A DNA stretch of 64,000 nt from Lachnospiraceae bacterium (GCA_017479935.1 JAFVBO010000104.1:18274-82273); one strand, 5' to 3'; positions 9,185-17,758 are shown, counted from the first letter of the stretch. Numbers and translations: made by a program. Notes: generated by a model from the letters alone, not told the origin.

Positions 9185-9231
9185 CGGCCGCCCACTGTTG
9201 CCTTCAGGCAGCAAATGCTTTAGGGCGGCCG
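9185..9231 (+). other. Hairpin between rfbB and rfbD
   Basis: CGGCCGCCC (9185-9193) pairs with GGGCGGCCG (9223-9231), with an inner TTGCC/GGCAG stem. No T-run follows. It is probably a processing or attenuation hairpin; similar intergenic hairpins follow rfbD and the hisC-like gene. Confidence 0.5.
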
Positions 9232-9257
9232 TGCGGATATAGAGAAGGATAAACAGG

Positions 9258-10184
9258 ATGAAAGTTTTGGTAACCGGTGTGGCCGGCCAGCTTGGCCACG
9301 ATGTGATGAATGAGCTGGCAAAGCGCGGCTACGAGGGGATCGGGAGTGATCTGGCCCCGGAATATGCCGGCATCATGGATGGGAGCGCGGTCACAAAGAT
9401 GCCTTATAAGCCCATGGACATTACCAATGCGGCCCAGGTGAACGCTCTTCTTTCGGAGGTAAAACCGGATGTGGTAGTGCACTGTGCGGCCTGGACGGCA
9501 GTGGACCTGGCGGAGGATGAAGACAAGCAGGCGAAGGTGCGTGCCATCAACGCCGGCGGCACGGAAAATATCGCAAAGGCCTGCAAGGAGCTGGACGCGA
9601 AGATGGTGTACATCAGCACCGACTACGTATTCGACGGCCAGGGAGAGACCCCGTGGGAGCCGGATTGCCGTGATTACAAGCCGTTAAACGTCTATGGGCA
9701 GACCAAGCTGGAGGGCGAGCTGGCGGTCAGCGGGCTTTTGGAGAAATATTTCATCGTCCGCATCGCCTGGGTGTTTGGCTTAAACGGCAAGAACTTTATT
9801 AAGACGATGCTAAAGCTTTCTGAGACGCACGACACGCTGCGCGTCGTCTGCGATCAGGTGGGTACCCCCACATATACGCTGGATCTGGCAAGGCTTTTAG
9901 TGGATATGATCGAAACCGACCGCTATGGGTATTATCACGCTACCAATGAGGGCGGGTATATTTCCTGGTACGATTTCACCTGTGAAATTTTCCGCCAGGC
10001 GAACAAGAACGTGAACGTCATTCCGGTGACGACGGCGGAGTACGGCCTTTCCAAGGCAGCCAGACCGTTTAACAGCCGCCTTGATAAGAAAAAGCTGGTG
10101 GAGGCCGGCTTTACGCCTCTCCCCGACTGGAAGGATGCGTTAGCGCGGTATTTGCAGGAGCTGGCAAAACAGGAGCAGAACTGA
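9258..10184 (+). CDS. rfbD: dTDP-4-dehydrorhamnose reductase
   Basis: Reduces dTDP-4-keto-L-rhamnose to dTDP-L-rhamnose with NAD(P)H, the last step of the pathway. It has 308 residues, with the Rossmann motif GVAGQLGHDV at the N-terminus, the STDYVFDG segment and the YGQTK (YxxxK) catalytic pair. The ribosome site is GAAGGATAAACAGG ahead of the ATG at 9258. The family needs the 3,5-epimerized substrate, so an rfbC must be encoded elsewhere or be missing. Confidence 0.95.
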   Translation: MKVLVTGVAGQLGHDVMNELAKRGYEGIGSDLAPEYAGIMDGSAVTKMPYKPMDITNAAQVNALLSEVKPDVVVHCAAWTAVDLAEDEDKQAKVRAINAGGTENIAKACKELDAKMVYISTDYVFDGQGETPWEPDCRDYKPLNVYGQTKLEGELAVSGLLEKYFIVRIAWVFGLNGKNFIKTMLKLSETHDTLRVVCDQVGTPTYTLDLARLLVDMIETDRYGYYHATNEGGYISWYDFTCEIFRQANKNVNVIPVTTAEYGLSKAARPFNSRLDKKKLVEAGFTPLPDWKDALARYLQELAKQEQN

Positions 10185-10189
10185 CAAAC

Positions 10190-10207
10190 AGCGGCTTTGC
10201 AGCCGCT
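10190..10207 (+). other. Short hairpin between rfbD and the hisC-like gene
   Basis: AGCGGC-tttgca-GCCGCT directly after the rfbD stop. No T-run; perhaps an mRNA-stability element. Confidence 0.4.
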
Positions 10208-10216
10208 TCACTGGAC

Positions 10217-11293
10217 ATGAAAGCCGAGGACATAAGCTTGAGCTGGGAAGACTATGTAAGACGGGTGGAACCCTATGTTCCGGGCGAACAGCCGAACAAA
10301 GCCCGTATGATCAAATTAAATACCAATGAAAATCCCTATCCGCCCGCGCCGGGCGTGGCGGCGGCGTTAAAGGGGATACAGGATGAAACGCTCCGCCTCT
10401 ATCCGGATCCGACCGCGAAAAAGCTGGTGGATGCGCTGGCAGAGCGCTATCAGGTGAGCCCTTCGCAGGTGTTTGTGGGCGTGGGAAGCGATGATGTGCT
10501 GGCCATGGCCTTTCTGACCTTTTTCCAGTCGGAAAAACCCCTGCTGTTTCCGGACATCAGCTATTCCTTCTACAAGGTGTGGGCAGAGCTGTACCGCATT
10601 CCTTACGAGTGTGTGCCGTTAGATGAAAATTTCCGCATTCGCCCGGAGGATTACAGACGGGAAAACGGCGGGATTATTTTCCCGAACCCGAATGCCCCGA
10701 CGTCGCTCCTTCTGCCGCTTGACGAGGTGGAAAAAATCGTGGCGGGAAGCCCGGACTCCGTGGTGATCGTGGATGAAGCGTACATCGATTTTGGGGGAGA
10801 AAGCGCCTTGTCGCTCTTACCTAAGTATGACAATCTGCTGGTGGTGCAGACCTTCTCCAAGTCCCGCTCCATGGCTGGCATGCGGATCGGCTACGCCATC
10901 GGGTCCGAGAAGATGATCAAAGCCATGATGGACGTCAAATATTCCTTCAATTCTTACACCATGAACCGCACCTCCATCGAGCTGGGGTATGAGGCAGTGA
11001 AGGATGAGGCATATTTTCAGGAGACGATCGCGAAGGTAAAAGCCACCAGAGAGCGCGCGGCAAAGCGCCTTGCGGAGCTTGGCTTCCATTTCCCGGAGCC
11101 GTCCGCCAACTTCATTTTTGCCGAGCATGAAAGCGTTCCCGCAGCGGAGCTTTTTCAGGCGCTCAGGGAAAAGGACATTTACGTCAGGCATTTTAACGGG
11201 GCGCGGGTGGAGAACTTCCTGCGGATTACCATTGGCACGGACGAAGAGATGGAAGAGTTGTTTGCGTTTTTGAAAGAATATCTGCGAAAGTAA
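10217..11293 (+). CDS. hisC: Histidinol-phosphate aminotransferase family
   Basis: A PLP-dependent class I/II aminotransferase of 358 residues. HisC transfers an amino group between glutamate and imidazole-acetol phosphate in histidine synthesis. Motifs: LNTNENPYPPAP near the N-terminus, NPNAPTS in the substrate pocket, VDEAYIDF and the PLP-lysine segment TFSKSRSMAGMRIGY. The ATG at 10217 follows a weak ribosome site (CACTGGAC). It sits 33 bases after rfbD and no other histidine gene is near, so it may instead serve as an aromatic or sugar-linked transaminase; the family is close enough that the substrate cannot be fixed from sequence alone. Confidence 0.85.
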   Translation: MKAEDISLSWEDYVRRVEPYVPGEQPNKARMIKLNTNENPYPPAPGVAAALKGIQDETLRLYPDPTAKKLVDALAERYQVSPSQVFVGVGSDDVLAMAFLTFFQSEKPLLFPDISYSFYKVWAELYRIPYECVPLDENFRIRPEDYRRENGGIIFPNPNAPTSLLLPLDEVEKIVAGSPDSVVIVDEAYIDFGGESALSLLPKYDNLLVVQTFSKSRSMAGMRIGYAIGSEKMIKAMMDVKYSFNSYTMNRTSIELGYEAVKDEAYFQETIAKVKATRERAAKRLAELGFHFPEPSANFIFAEHESVPAAELFQALREKDIYVRHFNGARVENFLRITIGTDEEMEELFAFLKEYLRK

Positions 11294-11322
11294 ACGATTC
11301 GGCACAGGTATGCGTAAAAACA

Positions 11323-11355
11323 ATGGAAAATGGCTGCTTGCAGCCACTTTTCCAT
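11323..11355 (+). other. Hairpin between the hisC-like and dehydrogenase genes
   Basis: ATGGAAAA (11323-11330) pairs with TTTTCCAT (11348-11355) with an inner GGCTG/CAGCC stem. It covers the upstream part of the open frame that continues into the next gene, which argues that the next gene starts after it. Confidence 0.5.
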
Positions 11356-11381
11356 ACAGAGCCACGGAAAGGATGAAAAGC

Positions 11382-12344
11382 ATGGAAACGGTAGTGGTTG
11401 TGATTCCCGTCACGGAAGAAGACAAAATCAAATTTCAGGAGGCAGCGCCCTTAGGCACTCGCTTTTTATATACCTCCCCGGCGCAGGTGACGGATGCACA
11501 GCTTAAAGGGGCGGATATCCTGATCGGCAACGTGCCCCCGGCAAGACTTGCCGCGGCAAAGAACCTGAAATGGATGCAGTTAAACAGCGCGGGAACCGAT
11601 GGGTACACGACGCCGGGCGTTTTGCCGGAAGAGTGCGTGCTTACCAATGCCACAGGCGCGTACGGACTGGCGCTGGCAGAGCATTTACTTGCCATGTTGC
11701 TGTGTCAGATCAAAAAGCTGCCGATGTACTTAAAGGATCAGGAAGCGCATATCTGGGGCGATAACGGCAATGTCATTTCCATCTATGGATCGACCACACT
11801 GGTCGTGGGCCTTGGCGATATCGGCAGCGAATTTGCCATGCGTATGCACGCCTTGGGAAGTCGCGTGATTGCCATTCGGCGCAATAAAACGGAAAAACCG
11901 GCGTATGTAGATGCCCTCTACCAGATGGATGCGTTAAAAGACCTCCTTCCGCAGGCGGACTTCGTGGCCACGATGCTGCCCGGAACGCCGCAGACCTATC
12001 ATATCTTTGACGCGGATGCTTTTGCGCGCATGAAACCCGGTGCCATCTTTTTAAACATCGGCCGTGGAAACGCTGCCGACAGCGAGGCGCTTACGGCTGC
12101 TTTAAACAGCGGGCATCTTGGCGGTGCCTGCCTGGATGTGACCGAGCCGGAGCCGCTTCCGATGGATCACCCGCTGTGGAATGCAAAGAATGTTATGATC
12201 ACGCCGCACATCTCCGGCATGTATCACCTGCCGGAAACCTTGCGCCGCATTGTGGGTATCGCCACAGAGAATATGAAAGCCTACTACGCCCATACTACAA
12301 TGCGCAGTGTGGTGGATTTCGAGACGGGGTACAGAAAATTGTAA
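11382..12344 (+). CDS. D-2-hydroxyacid dehydrogenase family protein
   Basis: NAD(P)-dependent D-isomer-specific 2-hydroxyacid dehydrogenase, about 320 residues. Motifs: Rossmann VVGLGDIGSEF, the MLPGTPQTYH segment, NIGRGNAADSEAL with the catalytic Arg, and TPHISG with the catalytic His. Such enzymes reduce 2-keto acids or oxidise D-hydroxyacids; the substrate is not evident. The frame is open from 11310, but that stretch is a hairpin. GGAAAGG at 11366-11372 lies 9 bases before the ATG at 11382 and touches the ATG at 11373, so 11382 is preferred. Last gene of the run beginning at rfbA; a large repeat element follows. Confidence 0.85.
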   Translation: METVVVVIPVTEEDKIKFQEAAPLGTRFLYTSPAQVTDAQLKGADILIGNVPPARLAAAKNLKWMQLNSAGTDGYTTPGVLPEECVLTNATGAYGLALAEHLLAMLLCQIKKLPMYLKDQEAHIWGDNGNVISIYGSTTLVVGLGDIGSEFAMRMHALGSRVIAIRRNKTEKPAYVDALYQMDALKDLLPQADFVATMLPGTPQTYHIFDADAFARMKPGAIFLNIGRGNAADSEALTAALNSGHLGGACLDVTEPEPLPMDHPLWNAKNVMITPHISGMYHLPETLRRIVGIATENMKAYYAHTTMRSVVDFETGYRKL

Positions 12345-12378
12345 AAGCTGCACATAGGGTGAAATCTCAAATAGTATT

Positions 12379-12516
12379 GTAACTGCTCAGTACCTGAGCA
12401 GTTACGAAGCCACAGGCAATGCGCTCCGCGCATTCCAAATTGCCTGTGGCTTGGCATGCCAGCTTTTGTTTTACGCCGCTTGCAGCGGGGTGCAAGCGGC
12501 TGTGCTGAGTAGATAC
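12379..12516 (+). repeat. 140-bp triple-hairpin repeat element, copy 1
   Basis: Three consecutive palindromes: GTAACTGCTCA...TGAGCAGTTAC, then AGCCACAGGCAAT...ATTGCCTGTGGCT, then GCCGCTTGCA...TGCAAGCGGC. A near-identical copy in reverse orientation is at 25922-26060. The open frame at 12451-12744 begins inside it and is not considered a gene. The 490-base gap at 12345-12835 holds this element, AT-rich sequence without a convincing gene, and the direct repeats listed next. Confidence 0.9.
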
Positions 12517-12708
12517 ATAGTATTTCTCTTTTTTAGTATCAGAGAGCGTGCGGATGAGTTAAAGCGGTATAAGGCTTTAAACTATCCGCATGCTTTTTGC
12601 TTGTTTGCTGCAATTTCATGCATTGTTCAGACAGCTAATAGTGAGTATGAATCGGAAGATATATGTGATAAGAGCAACTTTATACACTTGGATTTTGTGA
12701 AAAATCTG

Positions 12709-12770
12709 TTGAAATTCACCGATAAAATGTGGAAAACATGTTGAAATTCGCTGTCAGAATGTGTAAAATG
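12709..12770 (+). promoter_or_regulatory. Two ~30-bp direct repeats upstream of the ATPase gene
   Basis: TTGAAATTC-N7-AAATGTGGAAAA (from 12709) is repeated imperfectly as TTGAAATTC-N8-AATGTGTAAAA (from 12741), period 32. This looks like a paired protein-binding site or operator in the leader of the following gene. Confidence 0.45.
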
Positions 12771-12835
12771 AGATCGAAAACTCGTTTTCAAGTTCTTCGT
12801 GTTTAAGAAGCATTTTTTCATAGAGGTAACGGAAG

Positions 12836-14200
12836 ATGTATTTGAAGAGAAAGATTGACACTTTTTTGGAAGAATGGAAAGCTGATCCCGATAGGAAACC
12901 GTTGATTATCAAAGGATGCCGTCAGGTTGGAAAGACAGAATCGGTTCTGCACTTCGCTTCGGAGCACTATGAAAGCATACTGGAGATCAACTTTGTAAGG
13001 GATGAAAAGTATAAAGGAATCATCTTAGACGGATATGAAGCGGCGAATATCATCAAGAATATTTCGCTGATCGACCCATCAAAGCAATTTATTCCAGGAA
13101 AAACATTGATTTTTTTTGATGAAATCACAGAGTTTCCCGAAATTGCCACAGCATTAAAGTTCTTTGCCATCGACAGACGATTTGATGTTATATGCAGCGG
13201 ATCTATGCTTGGAGTGAATTACAAGAGGATTGAAAGTAACAGCGTCGGATACAAAACAGACTATTACATGTATTCGATGGATTTTGAGGAGTTTTTGTGG
13301 GCCAAGGGATATGGAGAGGAAACAGTGCAGGATCTGTTGTCACATATGTGCGAACTAAAACCATTTAATGAACTGGAAATGAAAGTGTATCATTCCTTGT
13401 TTTATGATTTCAGTATCTTGGGAGGCATGCCGGCAGTTGTAAAAGAGTATATTGAGAAAAATACATTTGAGGGCTCTCTTAGCCTGCAGAGGCAGTTGAT
13501 TGCCGACTATAGAGAGGATATTCGAAAATATGCGCAAGGAGTTGATCAGACAAGGATCAGCAATGTTTTTAACCGGATCGCACCGCAGCTTGCAAAAGAA
13601 AACAAGAAATTTCAAATTTCAAAGGTCGCCTCCGGTGCAAGATTTCGTGATTATCGTGGCTGTGCGGAATGGCTCGTAGATGCGGGAATGGTAAATATAT
13701 GCTATTGTATGGATTTTCCGGAGCTCCCTCTTGGAGGAAACTTTGATCCGGATGTGTTCAAACTGTATTTTGCCGATACCGGGCTTTTGGTTTCTATGCT
13801 GGATGATGAAGCACAGGAGGATCTTCGCGCCAATAAAAACTTGGGCGTATATAAAGGCGCTTTGTATGAAAACATGATTGGAGAAGCGTTGGTAAAGCAG
13901 GGCTACAAGTTGTACTACTATCGTAGAGAGGATTCCATGCTGGAAGAGGATTTCTTTATTCGATCCACGTTTGCCCTTATTCCTGTAGAAGTAAAAGCAA
14001 GAAGTGGGAGATCCAAGTCGATGAGCACATTGGTTCATTCGGAGAGATATCCAGACATTCGGTATGGCTTTAAGTTATCTTATCAGAATATAGGTCATGA
14101 GGAAGGGATATATTCTTTCCCTTATTTCTGCGCGTTTTTGCTGAAAAGGTTTCTGTCTTCTTTTCAGGCAGAAGAAGAGAACAAAGGAAGCGCATTGTAA
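12836..14200 (+). CDS. AAA_14 ATPase with DUF4143 domain
   Basis: A 454-residue cytoplasmic ATPase of the family common in clostridia and archaea. The N-terminal AAA_14 domain has Walker A GCRQVGKT (residues 27-34) and Walker B TLIFFDEITEF (about 90-100). The C-terminal half is a DUF4143 region with PVEVKA, a PD-(D/E)XK-like core (E...VEVKA). The cellular role of these proteins is not established; they are patchy and often mobile, and suggested links to defence or DNA transactions are unproven. Base composition is clearly more AT-rich than the rfb genes before it and the purine gene after it, and it is flanked by a repeat element and direct repeats, consistent with acquisition. Ribosome site GAGGTAACGGA precedes the ATG. 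Confidence 0.85.
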   Translation: MYLKRKIDTFLEEWKADPDRKPLIIKGCRQVGKTESVLHFASEHYESILEINFVRDEKYKGIILDGYEAANIIKNISLIDPSKQFIPGKTLIFFDEITEFPEIATALKFFAIDRRFDVICSGSMLGVNYKRIESNSVGYKTDYYMYSMDFEEFLWAKGYGEETVQDLLSHMCELKPFNELEMKVYHSLFYDFSILGGMPAVVKEYIEKNTFEGSLSLQRQLIADYREDIRKYAQGVDQTRISNVFNRIAPQLAKENKKFQISKVASGARFRDYRGCAEWLVDAGMVNICYCMDFPELPLGGNFDPDVFKLYFADTGLLVSMLDDEAQEDLRANKNLGVYKGALYENMIGEALVKQGYKLYYYRREDSMLEEDFFIRSTFALIPVEVKARSGRSKSMSTLVHSERYPDIRYGFKLSYQNIGHEEGIYSFPYFCAFLLKRFLSSFQAEEENKGSAL

Positions 14201-14235
14201 TATAAAATAGTCAAGACTCGCATGAGAGTCTTGGG

Positions 14236-14276
14236 CGTCGCGCGTGGGATGCCGTTAGGCATCCCGCACGCGAGCG
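14236..14276. terminator. Hairpin between convergent ATPase and purF-like genes
   Basis: A GC-rich stem (GGGATGCC-gtta-GGCATCCC with flanking GCG pairs) lies between two genes that face each other and could stop transcription from both sides, although no strong T-run is present. Confidence 0.55.
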
Positions 14277-14293
14277 CATCAAAAGAGGAGTGT

Positions 14294-15706
14294 TTATTCT
14301 ACTCCGTTCCAGCAGTACGTACAAAGCTTGCAGGGCTCAAGGCCGATGGAAGCGATCATGTCGTCCAGCCGATGGAAGCGCAGAGTGGTGAAATTCATTT
14401 TCTTGCGGATGCTTTCCAGCATTTCCTGATAATTCTGGCTATCCGGATTGGCGTAGTCCGCCAGTATTTCCTGGGAGACGTTTTCACCTTCCCGCTCGCG
14501 GATGACACGCCGGGTGATCAGATCATAATCGGAGGTGGAGCGGCTGAAATTGACATATTTGCAGCCGTATACCAGAGGCGGGCATGCCGGGCGCACATGG
14601 ACTTCCCGCGCACCGCTTTGGTACAGGAATTCCGTCGTGTCCTTTAACTGGGTGCCGCGGACGATGGAATCGTCGATCAGAAGCAGGCTCTTTCCGCGGA
14701 TCAACTGGTGCACGGGGATCAGCTTCATCTTGGCGATGAGCTCCCGCTGGATCTGCGTGGTGGGCATGAACGAGCGCGGCCAGGTGGGCGTATATTTGAT
14801 AAAAGGACGGGCAAAGGGGATGCCGGAGCGGTTGGCGTAGCCGATGGCGTGTGCCGTGCCGGAATCCGGAACGCCGGCTACGGAGTCGGCCTGTACGCTT
14901 CCCGCGTCGCGCATGGCCAGCATATCGCCGCAGCGGTAGCGCATCTCCTCTACGTTTACCCCTTCGTAGGTGGACGTAGGATAGCCATAATAGATCCAGA
15001 GGAAGGAACAGATGCGCATTTTATCGCCGGCCGGGAGCTTGGTCTCCACGCTTTCCGGAGTGATAAATACGATCTCTCCCGGTCCCAGTTCCCGGTAGTC
15101 CTCATAGCCCAGGTTCAAATAGGAGAAACTTTCAAAGGCGGCGCAAAAACCGTCTTCTTTTTTGCCCAGAACAACCGGTGTGCGTCCAAGAAGGTCTCTG
15201 GCGGCGTACAGGCCTTTTTCCGTGAGGAGCAGAAGAGAAAGGGACCCGTCCACGATTTCCTGCACATAGCGTATACCTTCCTCAAAGCTTTTCTGCCTGC
15301 AGATGAGAGCAGCGACCAGTTCCGTATGGTTGGTGTTCCCGTGGCTCATGGCCATGAAGTGGGAGTTGCCGCCTTTCCAACACAGCTCCATCAGCTGGTC
15401 CGCATTGTTGATGCGACCGACGGTGGTGATGGCGAATGAGCCTAAGTGAGAGTTGACAAGAAGAGGCTGCGGGTCGTAATCGGAAATACATCCGATGCCC
15501 ATGGTGCCGTTTAACTCGCCCAGATCCTTCTCGAATTTGGTACGGAACGGGGCATTTTCAATGCTGTGAATGGCGCGCTCAAAACCCTGCTCGCCATACA
15601 TGGTGATGCCGGCACGGCGGGTTCCTAAGTGCGAATGATAATCGGTACCGAAGAATACATCACTGACACAGTTTTTCTTGGAAACAGCTCCAAAAAATCC
15701 ACCCAT
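14294..15706 (-). CDS. PurF-like amidophosphoribosyltransferase lacking the catalytic Cys
   Basis: A homologue of glutamine PRPP amidotransferase, 470 residues. The N-terminal Ntn-type glutaminase domain starts MGGFFGAVSKKN, whereas true PurF exposes Cys as the first residue of the mature enzyme (MCGI/V type); no Cys occurs before residue 13. The phosphoribosyltransferase domain is intact, with the PRPP loop LLLIDDSIVRGTQ at residues 341-353. The C-terminus has cysteines (CKLCTYC). It may use free ammonia, depend on another amidotransferase, or have a different or regulatory role. The start at 15706 is preceded by GGAGGAC on the minus strand and a sigma-A promoter at 15813-15841. Single gene, convergent with the ATPase. 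The family is sure; activity is doubtful. Confidence 0.85.
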   Translation of the reverse strand: MGGFFGAVSKKNCVSDVFFGTDYHSHLGTRRAGITMYGEQGFERAIHSIENAPFRTKFEKDLGELNGTMGIGCISDYDPQPLLVNSHLGSFAITTVGRINNADQLMELCWKGGNSHFMAMSHGNTNHTELVAALICRQKSFEEGIRYVQEIVDGSLSLLLLTEKGLYAARDLLGRTPVVLGKKEDGFCAAFESFSYLNLGYEDYRELGPGEIVFITPESVETKLPAGDKMRICSFLWIYYGYPTSTYEGVNVEEMRYRCGDMLAMRDAGSVQADSVAGVPDSGTAHAIGYANRSGIPFARPFIKYTPTWPRSFMPTTQIQRELIAKMKLIPVHQLIRGKSLLLIDDSIVRGTQLKDTTEFLYQSGAREVHVRPACPPLVYGCKYVNFSRSTSDYDLITRRVIREREGENVSQEILADYANPDSQNYQEMLESIRKKMNFTTLRFHRLDDMIASIGLEPCKLCTYCWNGVE

Positions 15707-15780
15707 ATGTGTTTGTCCTCCTGCTTGTTTTTATGACTGAGCCTGTTTGTAGGGAAGAAATAGACTGAAAATCTCCTTCG

Positions 15781-15798
15781 CGGGAAGAACACTTCCCG
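15781..15798 (-). other. Leader hairpin of the purF-like gene
   Basis: CGGGAAG-aaca-CTTCCCG in the untranslated leader between promoter and start codon; possible attenuation or stability element. Confidence 0.35.
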
Positions 15799-15812
15799 AA
15801 AATGACACGGCT

Positions 15813-15841
15813 ATTATAAAGGCTTTTGCCCGGGGCAACAA
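15813..15841 (-). promoter_or_regulatory. Sigma-A promoter of the purF-like gene
   Basis: On the minus strand: TTGTTG (15836-15841), 17-base spacer, TATAAT (15813-15818). A GCCCCGGGC palindrome lies in the spacer. Confidence 0.65.
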
Positions 15842-15937
15842 GGAAAAATTGAAAGTCTGTTCAGGTTTACCATTTCAGGACGAGGAGACGGAGGGAAACT
15901 GTGAAAATCCGCTATGAACCATGACAACCCCGAATAA

Positions 15938-15967
15938 AAAGCCCTGGAACAGGCTGTCCAGGGCTTT
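15938..15967 (-). terminator. Intrinsic terminator of the dapA-dapB transcript
   Basis: On the minus strand AAAGCCCTGGA pairs with TCCAGGGCTTT and is followed by TTATT. It lies 17 bases after the dapB stop. Confidence 0.85.
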
Positions 15968-15984
15968 CCTATGATTACGATGTG

Positions 15985-16743
15985 TCAAATCTGAATGACG
16001 TGGCTCATGTCATACAGCCCCGGTTCTTTTCCGGGAAGAAAAGCTGCGGCGGCGATGGCGCCTTTGGCGAAGATGGCTTTGGAGTAGGCCGTGTGGGTAA
16101 AGGTGATTACCTCGTCCGTGCCGGCGAAGATGACTTCGTGCTCGCCAACGATGGATCCGCCGCGAACCGCGCTGATGCCGATCTCTTTCGGATCTCTCTT
16201 CTTCTTTACCTGAGAGCGGTCGTATACGTACTCGTACTGATCGGAGAGAGCATGGTTGACCGAGTCCGCCAATGCCAAGGCTGTGCCGCTGGGGGCGTCC
16301 ATCTTCTGGTTGTGGTGCTTTTCCACGATTTCGATGTCAAAGCCCGCATCCGCCAGCACTTTAGCGGCAGGCTGGAGAAGCTTAAGCAGCAGGTTGATGC
16401 CCAGGGACATATTGGCACTCTTTAAAACAGGGATCAGCGTGGCAGTTTCCTTTACGTGCGTCAGCTGTTCCGGAGAAAGACCGGTGGTGCATAAAACCAC
16501 GGGGAGCTTTTTGGCCGCGCAGGCATCTAAAAGCGCGTCCACCGCGCCGCAGTAGCTGAAATCAATGACTACATCCGCCGGAACATCGCAGCTCATCAGA
16601 TCGGGAAAGACCGGGTAGGGGCAGCCGGGAACATCTTTGACGTCGATGCCGGCCACGATTTCCATATTTTCCTCGGCCGCGATGAGGGATGTGACCACCT
16701 GGCCCATCTTTCCTCCGCAGCCGTGCATGATGACTCGTATCAT
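15985..16743 (-). CDS. dapB: 4-hydroxy-tetrahydrodipicolinate reductase
   Basis: Reduces 4-hydroxy-tetrahydrodipicolinate with NAD(P)H, the second step of the lysine/diaminopimelate pathway that feeds peptidoglycan. It has 252 residues, the short clostridial form. The N-terminal Rossmann motif is HGCGGKMGQ, and the catalytic block EKHHNQKMDAPSGTAL carries the His-His and Lys used in catalysis. The frame is open further upstream (to 16782), but the ATG at 16743 has a perfect AGGAGGTA ribosome site, and the upstream part lies in a hairpin region. It follows dapA by 76 bases, so it should share the riboswitch-controlled transcript, and ends at an intrinsic terminator. Confidence 0.95.
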   Translation of the reverse strand: MIRVIMHGCGGKMGQVVTSLIAAEENMEIVAGIDVKDVPGCPYPVFPDLMSCDVPADVVIDFSYCGAVDALLDACAAKKLPVVLCTTGLSPEQLTHVKETATLIPVLKSANMSLGINLLLKLLQPAAKVLADAGFDIEIVEKHHNQKMDAPSGTALALADSVNHALSDQYEYVYDRSQVKKKRDPKEIGISAVRGGSIVGEHEVIFAGTDEVITFTHTAYSKAIFAKGAIAAAAFLPGKEPGLYDMSHVIQI

Positions 16744-16776
16744 AAAATACCTCCAGGCAGCGCTGATGCGCTGCTG

Positions 16777-16815
16777 TATCATATGGTGTGGCGCGGCCGT
16801 AAGGCCGCATGGGGG
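16777..16815. repeat. GCGGCCGTAAGGCCGC repeat between dapA and dapB
   Basis: The segment TATCATATGGTGTG followed by the hairpin GCGGCC-gtaa-GGCCGC and ATGGG matches the right part of the repeat at 59254-59342. A related hairpin is also seen at 60149-60162. Confidence 0.75.
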
Positions 16816-16819
16816 TCCT

Positions 16820-17710
16820 TTATGCCAGCGTAAGGCCGTAGGCGACCATTTCCTTCTTCAGGCGCTCAAGGTTCGCGGGCTCCATCTCACAAAGAGGCGC
16901 GCGCAGCGGGCCGACTTCCATGCCCATGAGGTTAGCGGCATGCTTGACGGGGATCGGGTTAACTTCGCAGAAGAGCGCGTGGATCAGCGGCATGGCGTCC
17001 AGCTGCATCTTCAGGCTTCCGGCTAAGTCACCAGCTAAGTACTTGGCAACGATGTCGTGCGTCTGCTTAGGGGCAATGTTGGAAAGGACGGAGATCACGC
17101 CCTTGCCGCCTAAGGAGAGGATCGGGACGATCTGATCATCGTTTCCGGAGTAAATGCAGAAATCCGGGCCGCACATCTGCGCGACGTCGGCGATCTGTGT
17201 GATATTGCCGCTGGCTTCCTTCACAGCGACGATGTTCTTGCACTCCTTGTGGAGCTTCGCTAACGTAGCGGGAAGAATGTTGCAGCCGGTACGGCTGGGA
17301 ACGTTGTAGACAATGATCGGAACGCTTACCGCGTCCGCGATGGCCTTGTAGTGCTCGTACAGGCCTTTCTGCGTGGCCTTGTTGTAATAAGGGGTCACAA
17401 CAAGGATGGCATCCGCGCCGTCCTTTTCGGCAGCTGTGGACAGCTGGATTGCGGTGTAGGTCGCGTTCGAACCGGTGCCGGCGATGACCGGAACCCGGTG
17501 GTTCACGTACTTGACCGTATGGGCGATGACGGCAGAGTGCTCTTCCTCGGAAAGGGTGGCGGATTCGCCCGTGGTACCGCAGATGATGATCGCGTCCGTT
17601 CCGTTGTTAATCTGATAATCGAGGAGCTCGTCGAGCTTTTCGTAGTTCACGCTTCCATCCGCGTGGAAAGGGGTGATAATGGCCACACCGGCGCCTTCAA
17701 AGATTGCCAT
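16820..17710 (-). CDS. dapA: 4-hydroxy-tetrahydrodipicolinate synthase
   Basis: Condenses pyruvate and aspartate semialdehyde, the committed step to lysine and diaminopimelate. A (beta/alpha)8 Schiff-base aldolase of 296 residues: GTTGES at 45-50, the catalytic Tyr135 in IIVYNVPSRTG and Schiff-base Lys164 in VAVKEASG. Start at 17710 with an AGGAGG site. Expression should be repressed by lysine through the riboswitch at 18000-18170 on the same strand. The leader is unusually long (about 490 bases) because a 184-bp repeat element lies between the riboswitch terminator and the gene. dapB follows. Confidence 0.96.
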   Translation of the reverse strand: MAIFEGAGVAIITPFHADGSVNYEKLDELLDYQINNGTDAIIICGTTGESATLSEEEHSAVIAHTVKYVNHRVPVIAGTGSNATYTAIQLSTAAEKDGADAILVVTPYYNKATQKGLYEHYKAIADAVSVPIIVYNVPSRTGCNILPATLAKLHKECKNIVAVKEASGNITQIADVAQMCGPDFCIYSGNDDQIVPILSLGGKGVISVLSNIAPKQTHDIVAKYLAGDLAGSLKMQLDAMPLIHALFCEVNPIPVKHAANLMGMEVGPLRAPLCEMEPANLERLKKEMVAYGLTLA

Positions 17711-17758
17711 AAGAATACCTCCTGATCTTACCTTAAGTGATGAGTTGCTACACTACCC

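Noticed and set aside
12451..12744. 97-residue open frame
   Set aside because: It starts inside the triple-hairpin repeat, has no good ribosome site and runs into the regulatory repeats of the next gene.
14708..15439. 243-residue plus-strand open frame opposite the purF-like gene
   Set aside because: Antisense shadow without recognisable domain; the minus strand carries an intact PRPP motif.
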